A DNA stretch of 64,000 nucleotides from Ralstonia pickettii DTP0602 (GTDB lineage: Bacteria; Pseudomonadota; Gammaproteobacteria; Burkholderiales; Burkholderiaceae). The translations under genes and the position numbers were made by a program. This document shows positions 1 to 8,160 of the stretch, piece by piece (position 1 is the stretch's first letter; each line of letters starts with the position of its first letter). The DNA lies in contig CP006668.1 in assembly GCA_000471925.1 (NCBI GenBank), positions 1,922,001 to 1,986,000 of the forward strand, in the 5' to 3' direction. The notes under the pieces are model-generated. The model was not told where the DNA came from. It saw only the letters and a list, made by a program, of their open reading frames with translations, and made no database searches.

Positions 1-114
1 CCTGCTGCCGTTGGCCCCGCACTGCTGACGGCATTCGCGGCGCGGGCTTCACGCGCTGCGCATTTTCCCCGAATCACGCCAAAGGCTGCGCAGCACGGCG
101 TGCGTGCGTGCGCC

Positions 115-480
115 TTATTCGACGCGGAAGAATTCGATCGATTGCCCGGCGTTGACCGCGCGCTGCAGCCAGTCGGGATATTCGCCCTGGCCGTCCCAAC
201 TCTGCCCGAGGGCATTGCGGTAAAGCGGGCGGGACGCGGAAGCCTGCGGCGTACCGTTCGGCGCAGGCTCCGCAAGCGGCGACTTCGCGACGGCGACATC
301 GGACTGCGGCGCGGCCGCAGTCTTTCGCGGTGCTTTCGCGGCAACAGGTTGGGCAGCGGGCGCCGGGACCTTGTCGAAGCATCCGGCGGCGACCAGGTCG
401 TCGAGCGTCAGGGCATGACGGTCCATTTGCTCGCGGATCCAGGCCACCGCAGCGAGTTTGGCTGAATCAGACTCGGACAT
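115..480 (-). CDS. H-NS family DNA-binding protein, variant core motif
   Basis: A 121-residue protein whose last 39 residues (83-121) match the C-terminal DNA-binding domain of H-NS family nucleoid proteins: a Tyr-rich entry, then W95-D-G-Q-G-E-Y-P-D-W104. The N-terminal 35 residues form a predicted helix, and an Ala/Pro/Lys-rich linker (about 36-82) joins the two. This layout fits short H-NS-like proteins of Ralstonia and Cupriavidus. Family members normally carry a basic minor-groove hook (W-S/T-G-R/Q-G-R-x-P). Here the second Arg position is Glu100 and the first residue after Trp is Asp, so DNA affinity may be altered. It stands alone, divergent from the repeat protein at 751. I am confident of the family and unsure whether it still silences genes. 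Confidence 0.85.
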   Translation of the reverse strand: MSESDSAKLAAVAWIREQMDRHALTLDDLVAAGCFDKVPAPAAQPVAAKAPRKTAAAPQSDVAVAKSPLAEPAPNGTPQASASRPLYRNALGQSWDGQGEYPDWLQRAVNAGQSIEFFRVE

Positions 481-750
481 GACTTTCGTGAGAAACCCGC
501 TGCATTCCCGCGGGCAATGGAGAACCGGCGATGGAACAGCAGGCCGGTCAGACAGCCATGATTCTACAGCCTTTGCCGGTGCTCCCGCTTCTCCATTGTG
601 TCGGCACGGGCAGCCGGCTGCGGGCGGCTGCGAGAAATGACAAAAATGACGGCATTGTCATGTGCCAGTCATGCTGGCGTGGGCGGTCGCTTTCTAGACT
701 TTCCATACCGCCGCCCACCCCCGGTCGGCACTCTTCAGGAGCATCGATCC

Positions 751-1026
751 ATGCAAGCACTCAGGCAAATCCTTACAGCTACCGCCCTCATTGCCGCAGT
801 GGTCGGCACTGCGCAGGCCGCACCGCGCAGCGTCGACCCGTTCAGCGACGGTGCCAACAGCGCCACCGGCACCCGCAGCACCTTTACCGACGGTGCGCAC
901 AGCGCCACTGGCACGCGCAGTTCGTTCACCGACGGCGCACACAGCGCCACCGGCACCCGCAGCACCTTTACCGACGGCGCGCATAACCCGAACGGCCCGC
1001 GCGACAGCTTCTCCGACGGCGCCTGA
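751..1026 (+). CDS. Small secreted tandem-repeat protein
   Basis: A 91-residue protein beginning at an ATG preceded by a CAGGAG ribosome-binding site about 9 bases upstream. A longer in-frame upstream extension lacks such a site. Residues 1-23 form a typical Sec signal peptide (positive start, Ala/Val/Leu core, A-Q-A before the likely cleavage). The mature part is almost entirely three 14-residue repeats of the form SATGTRSTFTDGAH plus a degenerate last copy (NPNGPRDSFSDGA). There are no Cys residues. Gly, Thr, Ser and Asp dominate, so the mature chain is probably disordered or binds cations through its Asp/Thr positions. I do not recognise a characterised family. It diverges from the H-NS-like gene and is followed by a convergent metabolic operon. 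Confidence 0.7.
   Translation: MQALRQILTATALIAAVVGTAQAAPRSVDPFSDGANSATGTRSTFTDGAHSATGTRSSFTDGAHSATGTRSTFTDGAHNPNGPRDSFSDGA
859..1023 (+). repeat. 42-bp in-frame tandem repeats
   Basis: Three nearly identical 42-base units begin at 859, 901 and 943 and are followed by a diverged 39-base copy at 985. All encode the 14-residue repeat of the secreted protein. Most differences between units are silent third-position changes. This suggests old duplications under protein-level selection rather than very recent slippage. Confidence 0.9.
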
Positions 1027-1052
1027 CGGCACCTGATCGGGCCAGGGCGCCT

Positions 1053-1925
1053 TCAGCGCACCTCGCCGTAGATCCGGCGCGCGTCGGCGGCATCGGCGAT
1101 CGGCCGGCCCAGCGTCAGCCCGCCCTGCACCGCCTGCGCCACCAGCGCGTGGTTGCCGGGCGCGCGGCTGCCGTCGCGCAGCAGCAGGTTGTTTTCGAAA
1201 CCTACCCGCACATGGCCGCCGAACGCGGCGGCCGCGGTCACGCAGGCATTCTCTTCGCGGCCGAAGGCGCAGATTGCCCACGGCAGCGCTTCGTCCCGCT
1301 CCGCGGCCACCTGCAGGAACGGCAGCAGGTCGTGCGGCGACGACACTTGCCCGGCCGAATAGCGCCCCAGCACGTACAGCACCGACCACGCCCCCGGCGG
1401 CACCATGCCGCGTTCGCGCATCGACTGCCAGCGCCGCACGTCGGCGACGTCATACAGGATGACCTGCGTCATCACGCGTTCGCTGGCCAGCCACGCGAAG
1501 AACGCGGCCAGTTCGCTTTCGGGGATCTCCGGTGCCGCCACTTCGCGCAGGCCCACCGACACCGCCTCGGGGCGCAATTCGCGCACCATCGCCATCTGTT
1601 CGGCAGCCTTGTAGACCCCGGCGGCCTCGCTCGTCACCTGCACCAGCAGGGAGTCGCCGACCGCCTGCTTCACAGCCACCAGCGCGTCGCGGTAGGCCTG
1701 CACGTCGAGCGAATGACGGCCCTCGGCATCGCGCACATGCATGTGCATCATGGCCGCGCCGGCGTCCAGGCAGGCGCGCGCCTCAGCGGCCAGCGCCGCC
1801 GCGGTCAGCGGCACTGCGGGATGGTCGGCGGCTTTCTTGTAGGCGCCGTTCGGTGCAACCGTGACGATCAGGGGCGAGTCGGCCAGCGGCGTGCGCAGCG
1901 CGGCATTGGGATGGGCTTGGGTCAT
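1053..1925 (-). CDS. Beta-keto acid cleavage enzyme (BKACE, DUF849)
   Basis: A 290-residue TIM-barrel protein of the BKACE family (3-keto-5-aminohexanoate cleavage enzyme relatives). These zinc enzymes cleave a beta-keto acid with acetyl-CoA to give acetoacetate and a new CoA thioester. The early I-V-T-V-A-P-N-G strand and the H-M-H-V-R-D zinc-ligand motif near residue 60 are clear, and the length is typical. Its ATG overlaps the stop of the upstream hydroxyacyl dehydrogenase by four bases (ATGA), so the two are translationally coupled. The likely logic is that the dehydrogenase oxidises a beta-hydroxy acid and this enzyme cleaves the keto product. The substrate cannot be read from sequence. 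Carnitine-type compounds are one possibility, by analogy with cdhA/cdhC pairs. Confidence 0.9.
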   Translation of the reverse strand: MTQAHPNAALRTPLADSPLIVTVAPNGAYKKAADHPAVPLTAAALAAEARACLDAGAAMMHMHVRDAEGRHSLDVQAYRDALVAVKQAVGDSLLVQVTSEAAGVYKAAEQMAMVRELRPEAVSVGLREVAAPEIPESELAAFFAWLASERVMTQVILYDVADVRRWQSMRERGMVPPGAWSVLYVLGRYSAGQVSSPHDLLPFLQVAAERDEALPWAICAFGREENACVTAAAAFGGHVRVGFENNLLLRDGSRAPGNHALVAQAVQGGLTLGRPIADAADARRIYGEVR

Positions 1926-2890
1926 GGCTGGATCTCGGGCAATTCGGGGGCAATCAGTTCCAGGCCGGCGCGCAGCAGGCGGTCATAGCGCGCGCGCTCG
2001 GCGGCAATGGTCTCGGGGGTCCACTGGTAGAAGCCTTCGCCGCGCTTCATGCCGTGGCGGCCGTCGGCGGCGCGCTCCGACAGGCAGCGCGCGGGATGGT
2101 CGTCATTGCAGAAGCTCGGGTACATGGTGGCACCCGCGGCGGCATGCACGTCGATGCCGGCGTGGTCGCGCTGCAGCACAGGGCCGGCCGCCAGGAAGCG
2201 GAAACCGAAGCCGAATCGCACCGCCGCATCCACGTCCTCGGGCGAGGCGATGCCGCGGTCGATCAGGCTGAAGGCTTCGCGCGACAGCGCATGCTGCAGC
2301 CGGTTGGCGAGAAAGCCCGGCAGATCCTTGCGCACCTTGACCGGCACCATCGCGCAGCGACGCATAAAGGCGATCAGCGCGTCGGCGCATGCCTCGTCGC
2401 TGCCCTCGCCCATCACCACTTCCACCAGCGGCACCAGGTGCGCCGGCATGAAGAAGTGCAGGCCCAGCATGCGCGCACGCGTGTCCAGGCCTTCGCCGAT
2501 GGCGCTGATCGGGAAGCTGGAGCTGTTGCTGGCCAGCACGGCATCGGCGCGCGCGCGCCGGCCCAGGTCGGCGAACAGCGCCTGCTTCAGGTCCAGGCGT
2601 TCCGGGATGCACTCGATCACCAGGTCCACGGTGGACCAGTCCACGTCGTCCAGCGTCGCGGCCACGACCAGCCGTGCGGCGCCTTGCTCGCAGCCGATGG
2701 TGGCGAGGTTGTCGCGCACTCGCTCAGGCAATGCGGCGGCGCGGCCGGCGTCCGGCTCGATCACGGTGGTGCGGCACAGCGCGCGCGTCAGCACTACGGC
2801 GACATCGGCGCCCATGGTGCCGCCGCCCACCACAACCGCATGCGCGGTGCCGGGGCGGCTGAGAATGACCGGATCGGTCGGGTTCGGCAT
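1922..2890 (-). CDS. 3-hydroxyacyl-CoA dehydrogenase family oxidoreductase
   Basis: A 322-residue NAD-dependent dehydrogenase. I chose the ATG at 2890 because a GGAGGACC ribosome-binding site lies just upstream and the Rossmann strand (V-V-V-G-G-G-T-M-G) follows about 18 residues in. The longer frame to 3016 runs through the divergent promoter. The NAD-binding half shows I-E-C-I-P-E-R, and S-N-S-S-S-F followed by H-F-F-M-P is the family's catalytic His region. The C-terminal helical half carries the P-G-F-L-A-N-R-L-Q motif. L-carnitine dehydrogenases have this size and build, but simple 3-hydroxyacyl-CoA dehydrogenases do too. It is the first gene of a two-gene operon with the BKACE and diverges from a LysR regulator that probably controls it. 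Confidence 0.88.
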   Translation of the reverse strand: MPNPTDPVILSRPGTAHAVVVGGGTMGADVAVVLTRALCRTTVIEPDAGRAAALPERVRDNLATIGCEQGAARLVVAATLDDVDWSTVDLVIECIPERLDLKQALFADLGRRARADAVLASNSSSFPISAIGEGLDTRARMLGLHFFMPAHLVPLVEVVMGEGSDEACADALIAFMRRCAMVPVKVRKDLPGFLANRLQHALSREAFSLIDRGIASPEDVDAAVRFGFGFRFLAAGPVLQRDHAGIDVHAAAGATMYPSFCNDDHPARCLSERAADGRHGMKRGEGFYQWTPETIAAERARYDRLLRAGLELIAPELPEIQP

Positions 2891-3006
2891 AGGTCCTCCA
2901 GGGTGGATGCGGTGCGGCCCGCACACGCCAACAACGCGCCAGGCCATCGAATCCCGGCAGTGTAGAGAACTCCCTTTGATTGATGAAGTCGATTCTTTGG
3001 ATAAAA

Positions 3007-3025
3007 TGATCCGCAAATCAGATCA
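3007..3025. promoter_or_regulatory. Candidate LysR-type operator in the divergent region
   Basis: TGATC and GATCA arms at 3007-3011 and 3021-3025 flank a 9-base spacer. This inverted repeat has LysR-type T-N11-A geometry and lies 45 bases before the regulator's start, between the two divergent genes. It is a short motif, so the assignment is tentative. Confidence 0.4.
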
Positions 3026-3070
3026 ATCGCAAGACTCCGCCGGCCGGTGCCCGCCCGCCGCAGCCACACC

Positions 3071-4009
3071 ATGAAAATCAACCTGTCGATGCGCGACATC
3101 GATACCACGCTGGTCCTCGGCCGCACGCTGAACTTCCGCCAGGCCGCCAGCCAGCTGCATTTGTCGCAGTCCGCCCTGTCCACGCAGATCCTGCGCATCG
3201 AGGAGTCCCTCGGGGTGCGCCTCTTTGACCGCACCACCCGCACCGTGCGCCTGACCGCCGCCGGCCAGGTCTTCATGCAACAGGCCGCGTTGCTGCAGGC
3301 GGCCTTTCGCGGCGCCATCGACGCCGTGACCGGCATTGCCAGCGCCGAGCGCGGGCAGGTGGCGGTGGCGGCGCTGCCGTCGCTGGCGGCGCGCATGCTG
3401 CCGCGCGTGCTGATGGCCTACCACCGCGCGCGCCCGGAAGTGGCGCTGAAGGTGATCGACACGCTGTCCGGCCCCGCCTTCGACCTGGTGCGCGCCGGCG
3501 AAGTCGACTTTGCGCTGACCGCGGCCGATCCGCAGCAGGCCGACCTGCAGTACGAGCCGCTGTTGTCCGACCGCTTCGTGCTGCTGATCCCGTCCGCGCA
3601 CCCGATGGCGCGCACCGCCGGGCCGCTGCGCTGGGCCGATACCGCCAACGCGCCGCACGTGTCGATGACGCATCCCAGCAGCGTGCGCCAGTACGCCGAA
3701 TGGGCCTTCCTGCAGAACCGCATCCGCTTCCAGCCGGTGTTCGAGGCCGAGCACCTGGCGACCATCGCGGCCATGGTCGAATGCGGCTTCGGTGTCGCCG
3801 CGCTGCCGGAGATTGCCGCCGGCACCGTGCGCCAGCCCGGCATCGTCGAGCGGCTGCTGACCGCGCCGGTGACCGAGCGCTCGATCGGGCTGGTGACGTC
3901 ACGCAATCGCACCCTGTCGCCCGCCGCCGCGGAACTGGCGGCTGCGGTGCGCACACAGCTGGCCCATCCTTCAGCCGCGCAAAGCAGCACTGCGGAGGCC
4001 GGCGCATGA
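3071..4009 (+). CDS. LysR family transcriptional regulator
   Basis: A 312-residue LysR-type regulator. The N-terminal winged helix-turn-helix spans about residues 5-64, with the family pattern F-R-Q-A-A-S-Q-L-H-L-S-Q-S-A-L-S-T-Q-I. It is followed by the linker helix and a two-lobed effector-binding domain starting near residue 90. The ATG at 3071 fits the usual distance to the HTH better than the upstream in-frame ATG at 3047. It is divergent from the dehydrogenase/BKACE operon, the classic layout for a LysR activator of the adjacent operon. The inducer is unknown, plausibly the beta-hydroxy or beta-keto acid handled by those enzymes. Confidence 0.93.
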   Translation: MKINLSMRDIDTTLVLGRTLNFRQAASQLHLSQSALSTQILRIEESLGVRLFDRTTRTVRLTAAGQVFMQQAALLQAAFRGAIDAVTGIASAERGQVAVAALPSLAARMLPRVLMAYHRARPEVALKVIDTLSGPAFDLVRAGEVDFALTAADPQQADLQYEPLLSDRFVLLIPSAHPMARTAGPLRWADTANAPHVSMTHPSSVRQYAEWAFLQNRIRFQPVFEAEHLATIAAMVECGFGVAALPEIAAGTVRQPGIVERLLTAPVTERSIGLVTSRNRTLSPAAAELAAAVRTQLAHPSAAQSSTAEAGA

Positions 4010-4076
4010 GCATCATCGACTGCCGCGCGCGAGGCCGCTACGCGGCGTGAAGACAAGCGGAAGCGGACAAGCAAAT

Positions 4077-4099
4077 GGGCCCGGCATGGCGCCGGGCCC
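4077..4099. terminator. Bidirectional hairpin between convergent genes
   Basis: A perfect 9-bp GC stem (GGGCCCGGC with GCCGGGCCC) and a 5-base loop lie between the end of the LysR gene and the end of the small membrane protein gene on the other strand. There is no clear T-run on either side, so termination efficiency is uncertain. Confidence 0.55.
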
Positions 4100-4106
4100 G
4101 CAGCGT

Positions 4107-4277
4107 TCAGGATGGATCTTTGGTGCGGGTACGGGAGACGGCCGCCATGATCCCGATCCCCAGCACGATCAGGCAGGCAATGCCGATATAGACGGGCGCA
4201 AGGCCGGCCGTTGACATGCCCCAGGCGATGCCGCCCACCAGGACCAGCAGGCCTATGATGTATAGCGCGAATGACAT
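4107..4277 (-). CDS. Small two-helix membrane protein
   Basis: A 56-residue protein made of two hydrophobic segments (about residues 2-20 and 25-45) joined by a short Gly/Pro turn, with a basic, soluble C-terminal tail (S-R-T-R-T-K). I chose the ATG at 4277 because AAGGAG lies eight bases upstream; the in-frame ATG at 4328 has no such site. It resembles short inner-membrane hypotheticals common in Burkholderiales, and I cannot assign a function. It is convergent with the LysR gene and appears to be transcribed alone. Confidence 0.65.
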   Translation of the reverse strand: MSFALYIIGLLVLVGGIAWGMSTAGLAPVYIGIACLIVLGIGIMAAVSRTRTKDPS

Positions 4278-4400
4278 AAGTCGGCTCCTTGCGGTGGTGC
4301 TAGCTTCAATGTAGGTAGTGGCGGGCACGCAAGGGATAGGACAAGGGCGGATGCTGGCGTAGGCGGGTTCTGACTCGGCTGTGATGCGTGAGGCGTTTCT

Positions 4401-5066
4401 TCAGGCCGCCCCGCGCGCCTGCTCGGCGGCCAGGTAGGCATCGCGCGACGGCAGCAGGTGGCGCCGGCACAGTGTCATGAGCGCGTCGCGGTCGCCAGTC
4501 TTCAGCGCCTCGATCATCGCCCAGTGCTCCTGCCGCGCGCGCTCGCGGTACGCCGCCGCAGCCAGCGTGCCGAAGCGGATCGGGTGGGTGCGGCGCGCGT
4601 AGTCCCCGATGGCCTGCTGCAGCACCGCGTTGTCGGTCAGCGCGAACAGCTCGCGGTGGAAGGCCTGGTTGATGCGGAACACCGCGCGCGCGTTGCCGGC
4701 CGCGACCGCCGCATCATGCTGCTTCTGCACCGCCACCAGCGGCGACAGCCGCGCCGCCGGCACCGGCAACGGGATCAGCGCGGCCGCGTGACATTCCAGC
4801 ACCTCGCGCAGCGCATACAGCTCGAGGACTTCGCGCTCGGAGAAGGCGCGCACCACGGCACCCACGTTGCGCTTGCGCTCGACCACGCCGATCGCCTCCA
4901 GCCCGGCCAGCACCTGCCGCACCACATGGCGCTTCAGGTCAAAGCGCGCCATCAGGTCGTCTTCGGTCAGCCGCTCGCGCGGATGCAGCCGGCCGAAGAC
5001 GATGTCCTCTTCGAGGGTGTCGACGGCCTGCTGCATGGCGCCGGCTTCGGTTTGCACATCGTTCAT
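4401..5066 (-). CDS. GntR family regulator, FCD subfamily
   Basis: A 221-residue regulator. The N-terminal winged HTH (about residues 12-75) contains the GntR signature R-L-T-E-D-D-L-M-A-R-F-D, followed by R-x-V-R-Q-V-L. The all-helical FCD effector domain fills the rest, with the usual metal-ligand histidines in F-H-R-E-L-F, E-H-W-A-M-I and the final R-R-H-L. FCD regulators typically sense organic or sugar acids. The gene starts 3 bases after the stop of the IlvD/Edd dehydratase, so it is the second gene of that operon and probably autoregulated. The 15-bp palindrome at 6966 in the upstream divergent region is the best candidate operator. Confidence 0.92.
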   Translation of the reverse strand: MNDVQTEAGAMQQAVDTLEEDIVFGRLHPRERLTEDDLMARFDLKRHVVRQVLAGLEAIGVVERKRNVGAVVRAFSEREVLELYALREVLECHAAALIPLPVPAARLSPLVAVQKQHDAAVAAGNARAVFRINQAFHRELFALTDNAVLQQAIGDYARRTHPIRFGTLAAAAYRERARQEHWAMIEALKTGDRDALMTLCRRHLLPSRDAYLAAEQARGAA

Positions 5067-5069
5067 GGC

Positions 5070-6869
5070 TCAGCGCTTGTGCGGCACGGTTTCCACCGTC
5101 TGCGTGGCGCGCAGGAAATCGAAGTCGACACCCTGGTCGGCCTGCGTCACGGTCTCGAGGAAGAGCTTGCGATAGCCGCGTTCCGCGCGCGGGCGCTCCA
5201 CCGGCTGCGCCGCCGCGCGGCTGGCCAGTTCGGCATCGTCCACCAGCAGCGTCAGGTCGCGCTCGCGCACCGACAGCCGGATGCGGTCACCGCTCTGCAC
5301 CAGCGCCAGCGGCCCGCCGATGGCGGCTTCCGGCGTCACGTGCAGCACGATGGTGCCGGCCGCGGTGCCACTCATGCGCCCGTCCGAGATGCGCACCATG
5401 TCCTTGACGCCGGCGCGCGCCAGCTTGCGCGGGATCGGCATATAGCCGGCCTCCGGCATGCCGGGCGCGCCGGTCGGCCCGATGCGCTTGAGCACCAGGA
5501 TGTCGTCGGCGTTGACGTCGAGCGCTTCGTCGTCGATGCGCTGCGCCATGTCCTCGGCGTTCTCGAACACGACCGCGCGGCCCTCATGCTCCATCAGCAC
5601 CGGGTCGGCCGCCGACTGCTTGATGATGGCGCCGCCCGGCGCCAAGTTGCCGCGCAGCACCGCGAGACCGCCGGCCGGGTAGATCGGGTCGGCCGCGCGG
5701 CGGATCACGTCCTGCGCGAACGGCGGCGGCGCCGCGTCCAGTTCTTCGCCGAGCGTGCGGCCCGAGACCGTCAGCGTATCCAGGTGCAGCAGCGGGCGCA
5801 GTTCGCGCAGCAGCGCGGTCATGCCGCCGGCCTTGTGGAAGTCTTCCATGTAGTGCTGGCCGGAAGGCTTCAGGTCCACCAGCACCGGCGTCTCGCGGCT
5901 CATGCGGTCGAGCCCGGCCAGGTCGATGTCGATGCCCAGGCGTCCCGCAATCGCGGTCAGGTGGACGATGCCATTGGTCGAGCCGCCGATCGCCAGCAGC
6001 ACGCGCAGCGCGTTCTCGAAGGCCTTGCCGGTCAGGATGCGGTCAGGCGTCAGCCGCGCCTTGGCCATCGCCACCGCGGTGGTGCCGGTGCGCTCCGCCA
6101 CGCGGATACGGTCGGCCGTCACCGCCGGCGCCGACGCGCCACCCGCCACCATCATCCCCAGCGCCTCGGTCACGCAGGCCATCGTGCTGGCCGTGCCCAT
6201 CACCGAGCAGGTGCCCACACTGGCCACCAGCTGGTTGTTGACGTCTGCAATCTCGACCGCGTCGATTTCATCGGCGCGGTAGCGGCCCCAGTAGCGGCGG
6301 CAGTCCGTGCACGCGCCCACGCGCTCGCCGCGGTGCGCGCCGGTCAGCATCGACCCGGTCACCAGCTGGATCGCCGGCACGCCGGCCGAGGCCGCGCCCA
6401 TCAACTGCGCCGGAACGGTCTTGTCGCAGCCGCCGATCAGCACCACCGCGTCCATCGGCTGGGCACGGATCATCTCTTCCGTATCCATCGACATCAGGTT
6501 GCGCAGGTACATGCTGGTCGGCGCGGAGAAGCTCTCGTGCACCGAGATGGTCGGGAAGTCCACCGGCAGGCCGCCGGCCAGCATCACCCCGCGGCGCACC
6601 GCCTCGATCAGTTGCGGCGCGTTGCCGTGGCAGGGGTTGTAGCTGCTGCCGGTATTGACGATGCCGATCACCGGGCGCGCCAGCGCGTCGTCGGTGTAGC
6701 CCGCGCCTTTGATAAAGGCCTTGCGCAGGAACAGGGAGAAGCCGGTGTCGCCGTAGTTGGTCAGGCCCTTGGCCAAGCCTTGCGGGCTGCCGGCCGCGGC
6801 GCCTTCGTCCTGGGCCTTGGGGTCGGTGGCGGTAGCCGGGCTGGCCTTGCTGTGGTCGGTGAGGGACAC
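5070..6869 (-). CDS. IlvD/Edd family dehydratase (sugar-acid or dihydroxy-acid type)
   Basis: A 599-residue Fe-S dehydratase. Family marks are G-G-C-D-K-T near residue 125, the G-T-C-S-V-M-G-T-A-S-T-M-A-C block near residue 200, and the P-S-G-Q-H-Y-M-E-D and S-D-G-R-M-S-G-T motifs. I place the start at the GTG at 6869 because TTGGAG precedes it by about nine bases; the longer frame to 6944 begins with an implausible hydrophobic stretch. The operon with a GntR-FCD regulator, divergent from a Bug receptor, suggests catabolism of a sugar acid or similar hydroxy acid (as in arabonate or xylonate dehydratases) rather than branched-chain amino acid synthesis. The specificity is inferred from neighbours only. 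Confidence 0.9.
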   Translation of the reverse strand: MSLTDHSKASPATATDPKAQDEGAAAGSPQGLAKGLTNYGDTGFSLFLRKAFIKGAGYTDDALARPVIGIVNTGSSYNPCHGNAPQLIEAVRRGVMLAGGLPVDFPTISVHESFSAPTSMYLRNLMSMDTEEMIRAQPMDAVVLIGGCDKTVPAQLMGAASAGVPAIQLVTGSMLTGAHRGERVGACTDCRRYWGRYRADEIDAVEIADVNNQLVASVGTCSVMGTASTMACVTEALGMMVAGGASAPAVTADRIRVAERTGTTAVAMAKARLTPDRILTGKAFENALRVLLAIGGSTNGIVHLTAIAGRLGIDIDLAGLDRMSRETPVLVDLKPSGQHYMEDFHKAGGMTALLRELRPLLHLDTLTVSGRTLGEELDAAPPPFAQDVIRRAADPIYPAGGLAVLRGNLAPGGAIIKQSAADPVLMEHEGRAVVFENAEDMAQRIDDEALDVNADDILVLKRIGPTGAPGMPEAGYMPIPRKLARAGVKDMVRISDGRMSGTAAGTIVLHVTPEAAIGGPLALVQSGDRIRLSVRERDLTLLVDDAELASRAAAQPVERPRAERGYRKLFLETVTQADQGVDFDFLRATQTVETVPHKR

Positions 6870-6965
6870 GAGGGTTATCTCCAATAGGATTATTGATAAT
6901 CGATGACAGAAGCTTAGCTGCCAAAGCACGAACGGCGCAAGCATGGAAGCGCGCAGGGAAAATTA

Positions 6966-6980
6966 ATCTGAATTTCAGAT
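6966..6980. promoter_or_regulatory. Perfect 15-bp palindrome, candidate GntR operator
   Basis: ATCTGAATTTCAGAT is a perfect inverted repeat around one central T. It sits in the 259-base region between the divergent dehydratase/GntR operon and the Bug receptor gene. FCD-type GntR regulators bind short palindromes in such positions. A second, weaker palindrome (ATTATTGATAAT, 6889-6900) lies nearer the dehydratase start. A TACACT -10-like hexamer for the receptor gene is at 7025-7030. Confidence 0.6.
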
Positions 6981-7128
6981 CAGTCGATAGAAAAATACGT
7001 CTTCATCAATCAAGAGCCGCCCCCTACACTTGGGCCCGATGACGAAGCCGGGGCGTCATCGGCCGGGCGGGCGCTCATCCGTCGGGCACTCCTCCAATTT
7101 CAAAGACTTCCCGGCACAGGAGACCCCC

Positions 7129-8160
7129 ATGCCTGGCATTTCCCTGTCCGGCCGCGGCATTCTTGCGCCGCGCCGCACCCCTCGCCGCTCCGTCCTGGTT
7201 GCCTCGCTCGCGTTTGCCGGCATGCTGCTCGCACCCGCATTCGGCAGCGCCGCGGAAACCTGGCCCGGCAAGCCGATCCGGCTGGTCGTGCCCTACCCGC
7301 CGGGCGGCGCCACCGACGTGATCGGCCGCACGCTGGCGCAGCGCCTCTCCATCACGCTGGGCCAGCAGGTGGTGGTCGACAACCGCGCCGGCGCCGCTGG
7401 CAATATCGGCGCCGAACTGGTCGCCAAGTCGCCCGCCGACGGGTACACGCTGCTGATGGGCGCGCTCACCAGCCATGCCATCAACGCCGCGCTGTACAAG
7501 AGCCGCGTTCCCTATGACCTGGAAAAGAGCTTCGCACCGGTATCCATCGTGGGCACGGTGCCGCTGGTGTTCGTGGTCAATCCGTCGGTGAGCGCCAACA
7601 ACCTGCCGCAGCTGGTGTCGCTGGCCAAGTCGAAGCCGGGCGCGATCACCTTTGCATCGGCAGGCAACGGCTCGCCGCAGCACCTCGCCGGTGAAATGTT
7701 CAAGCGCATGGCCGGCGTGGAAATGCTGCACGTGCCCTACAAGGGCAGCGGCCCCGCCATGACCGACCTGATCGGCGGCCAGGTGCTGAGCATGGTCGAG
7801 ACCGTTCCCGCCGCGCAGGCCTACGTCAAGAGTGGCAAGCTCCGCGCGCTGGCCGTGACTTCATCCGAACGCGTGAGCGCCCTGCCCGAAGTGCCGACCG
7901 CCAATGAGGCGGGCCTGAAGGACTTTGAGGTGAGTTCGATGTTCGGCATCGTCGCGCCTGCCGGCACGCCCGCGCCGGTGATCGACCGGCTGAGCAGCGA
8001 CCTGAAGAAGATCCTTGCCGAGCCGGAGGTCCAGGCCACGCTGCTGAAGCAGGGGGCGATCGCCACGTGGACCACGCCTGCGCAGACGGGGGCGCGGATC
8101 AAGGCGGAGGTGGGCAAGTGGAATGCGGTGATCAGGGAGGCGGGGGTGAAGCCGGAGTGA
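7129..8160 (+). CDS. Bug/TctC-type solute-binding receptor
   Basis: A 343-residue periplasmic receptor of the tripartite tricarboxylate transporter (Bug) family. The ATG at 7129 has AGGAG six bases upstream. The signal peptide covers about residues 1-41: a basic twin-Arg-like start (R-R-T-P-R-R-S), a hydrophobic core and a G-S-A-A-E cleavage region. The mature protein opens with the signature W-P-x-K-P-I-R-L-V-V-P-Y-P-P-G-G-A-T-D. Such receptors are greatly expanded in Bordetella and Cupriavidus and usually bind carboxylates. The position opposite the dehydratase/GntR operon suggests that it captures that enzyme's substrate. No TctA/TctB membrane subunits are nearby, as is usual for orphan Bug receptors. 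Confidence 0.92.
   Translation: MPGISLSGRGILAPRRTPRRSVLVASLAFAGMLLAPAFGSAAETWPGKPIRLVVPYPPGGATDVIGRTLAQRLSITLGQQVVVDNRAGAAGNIGAELVAKSPADGYTLLMGALTSHAINAALYKSRVPYDLEKSFAPVSIVGTVPLVFVVNPSVSANNLPQLVSLAKSKPGAITFASAGNGSPQHLAGEMFKRMAGVEMLHVPYKGSGPAMTDLIGGQVLSMVETVPAAQAYVKSGKLRALAVTSSERVSALPEVPTANEAGLKDFEVSSMFGIVAPAGTPAPVIDRLSSDLKKILAEPEVQATLLKQGAIATWTTPAQTGARIKAEVGKWNAVIREAGVKPE

Noticed and set aside
859..1023. CRISPR-like array
   Set aside because: The repeats are contiguous, without unique spacers, and encode an in-frame protein repeat.
4458..6887. 809-residue open frame on the plus strand
   Set aside because: It covers the GntR and dehydratase genes in antisense and has no family signature.
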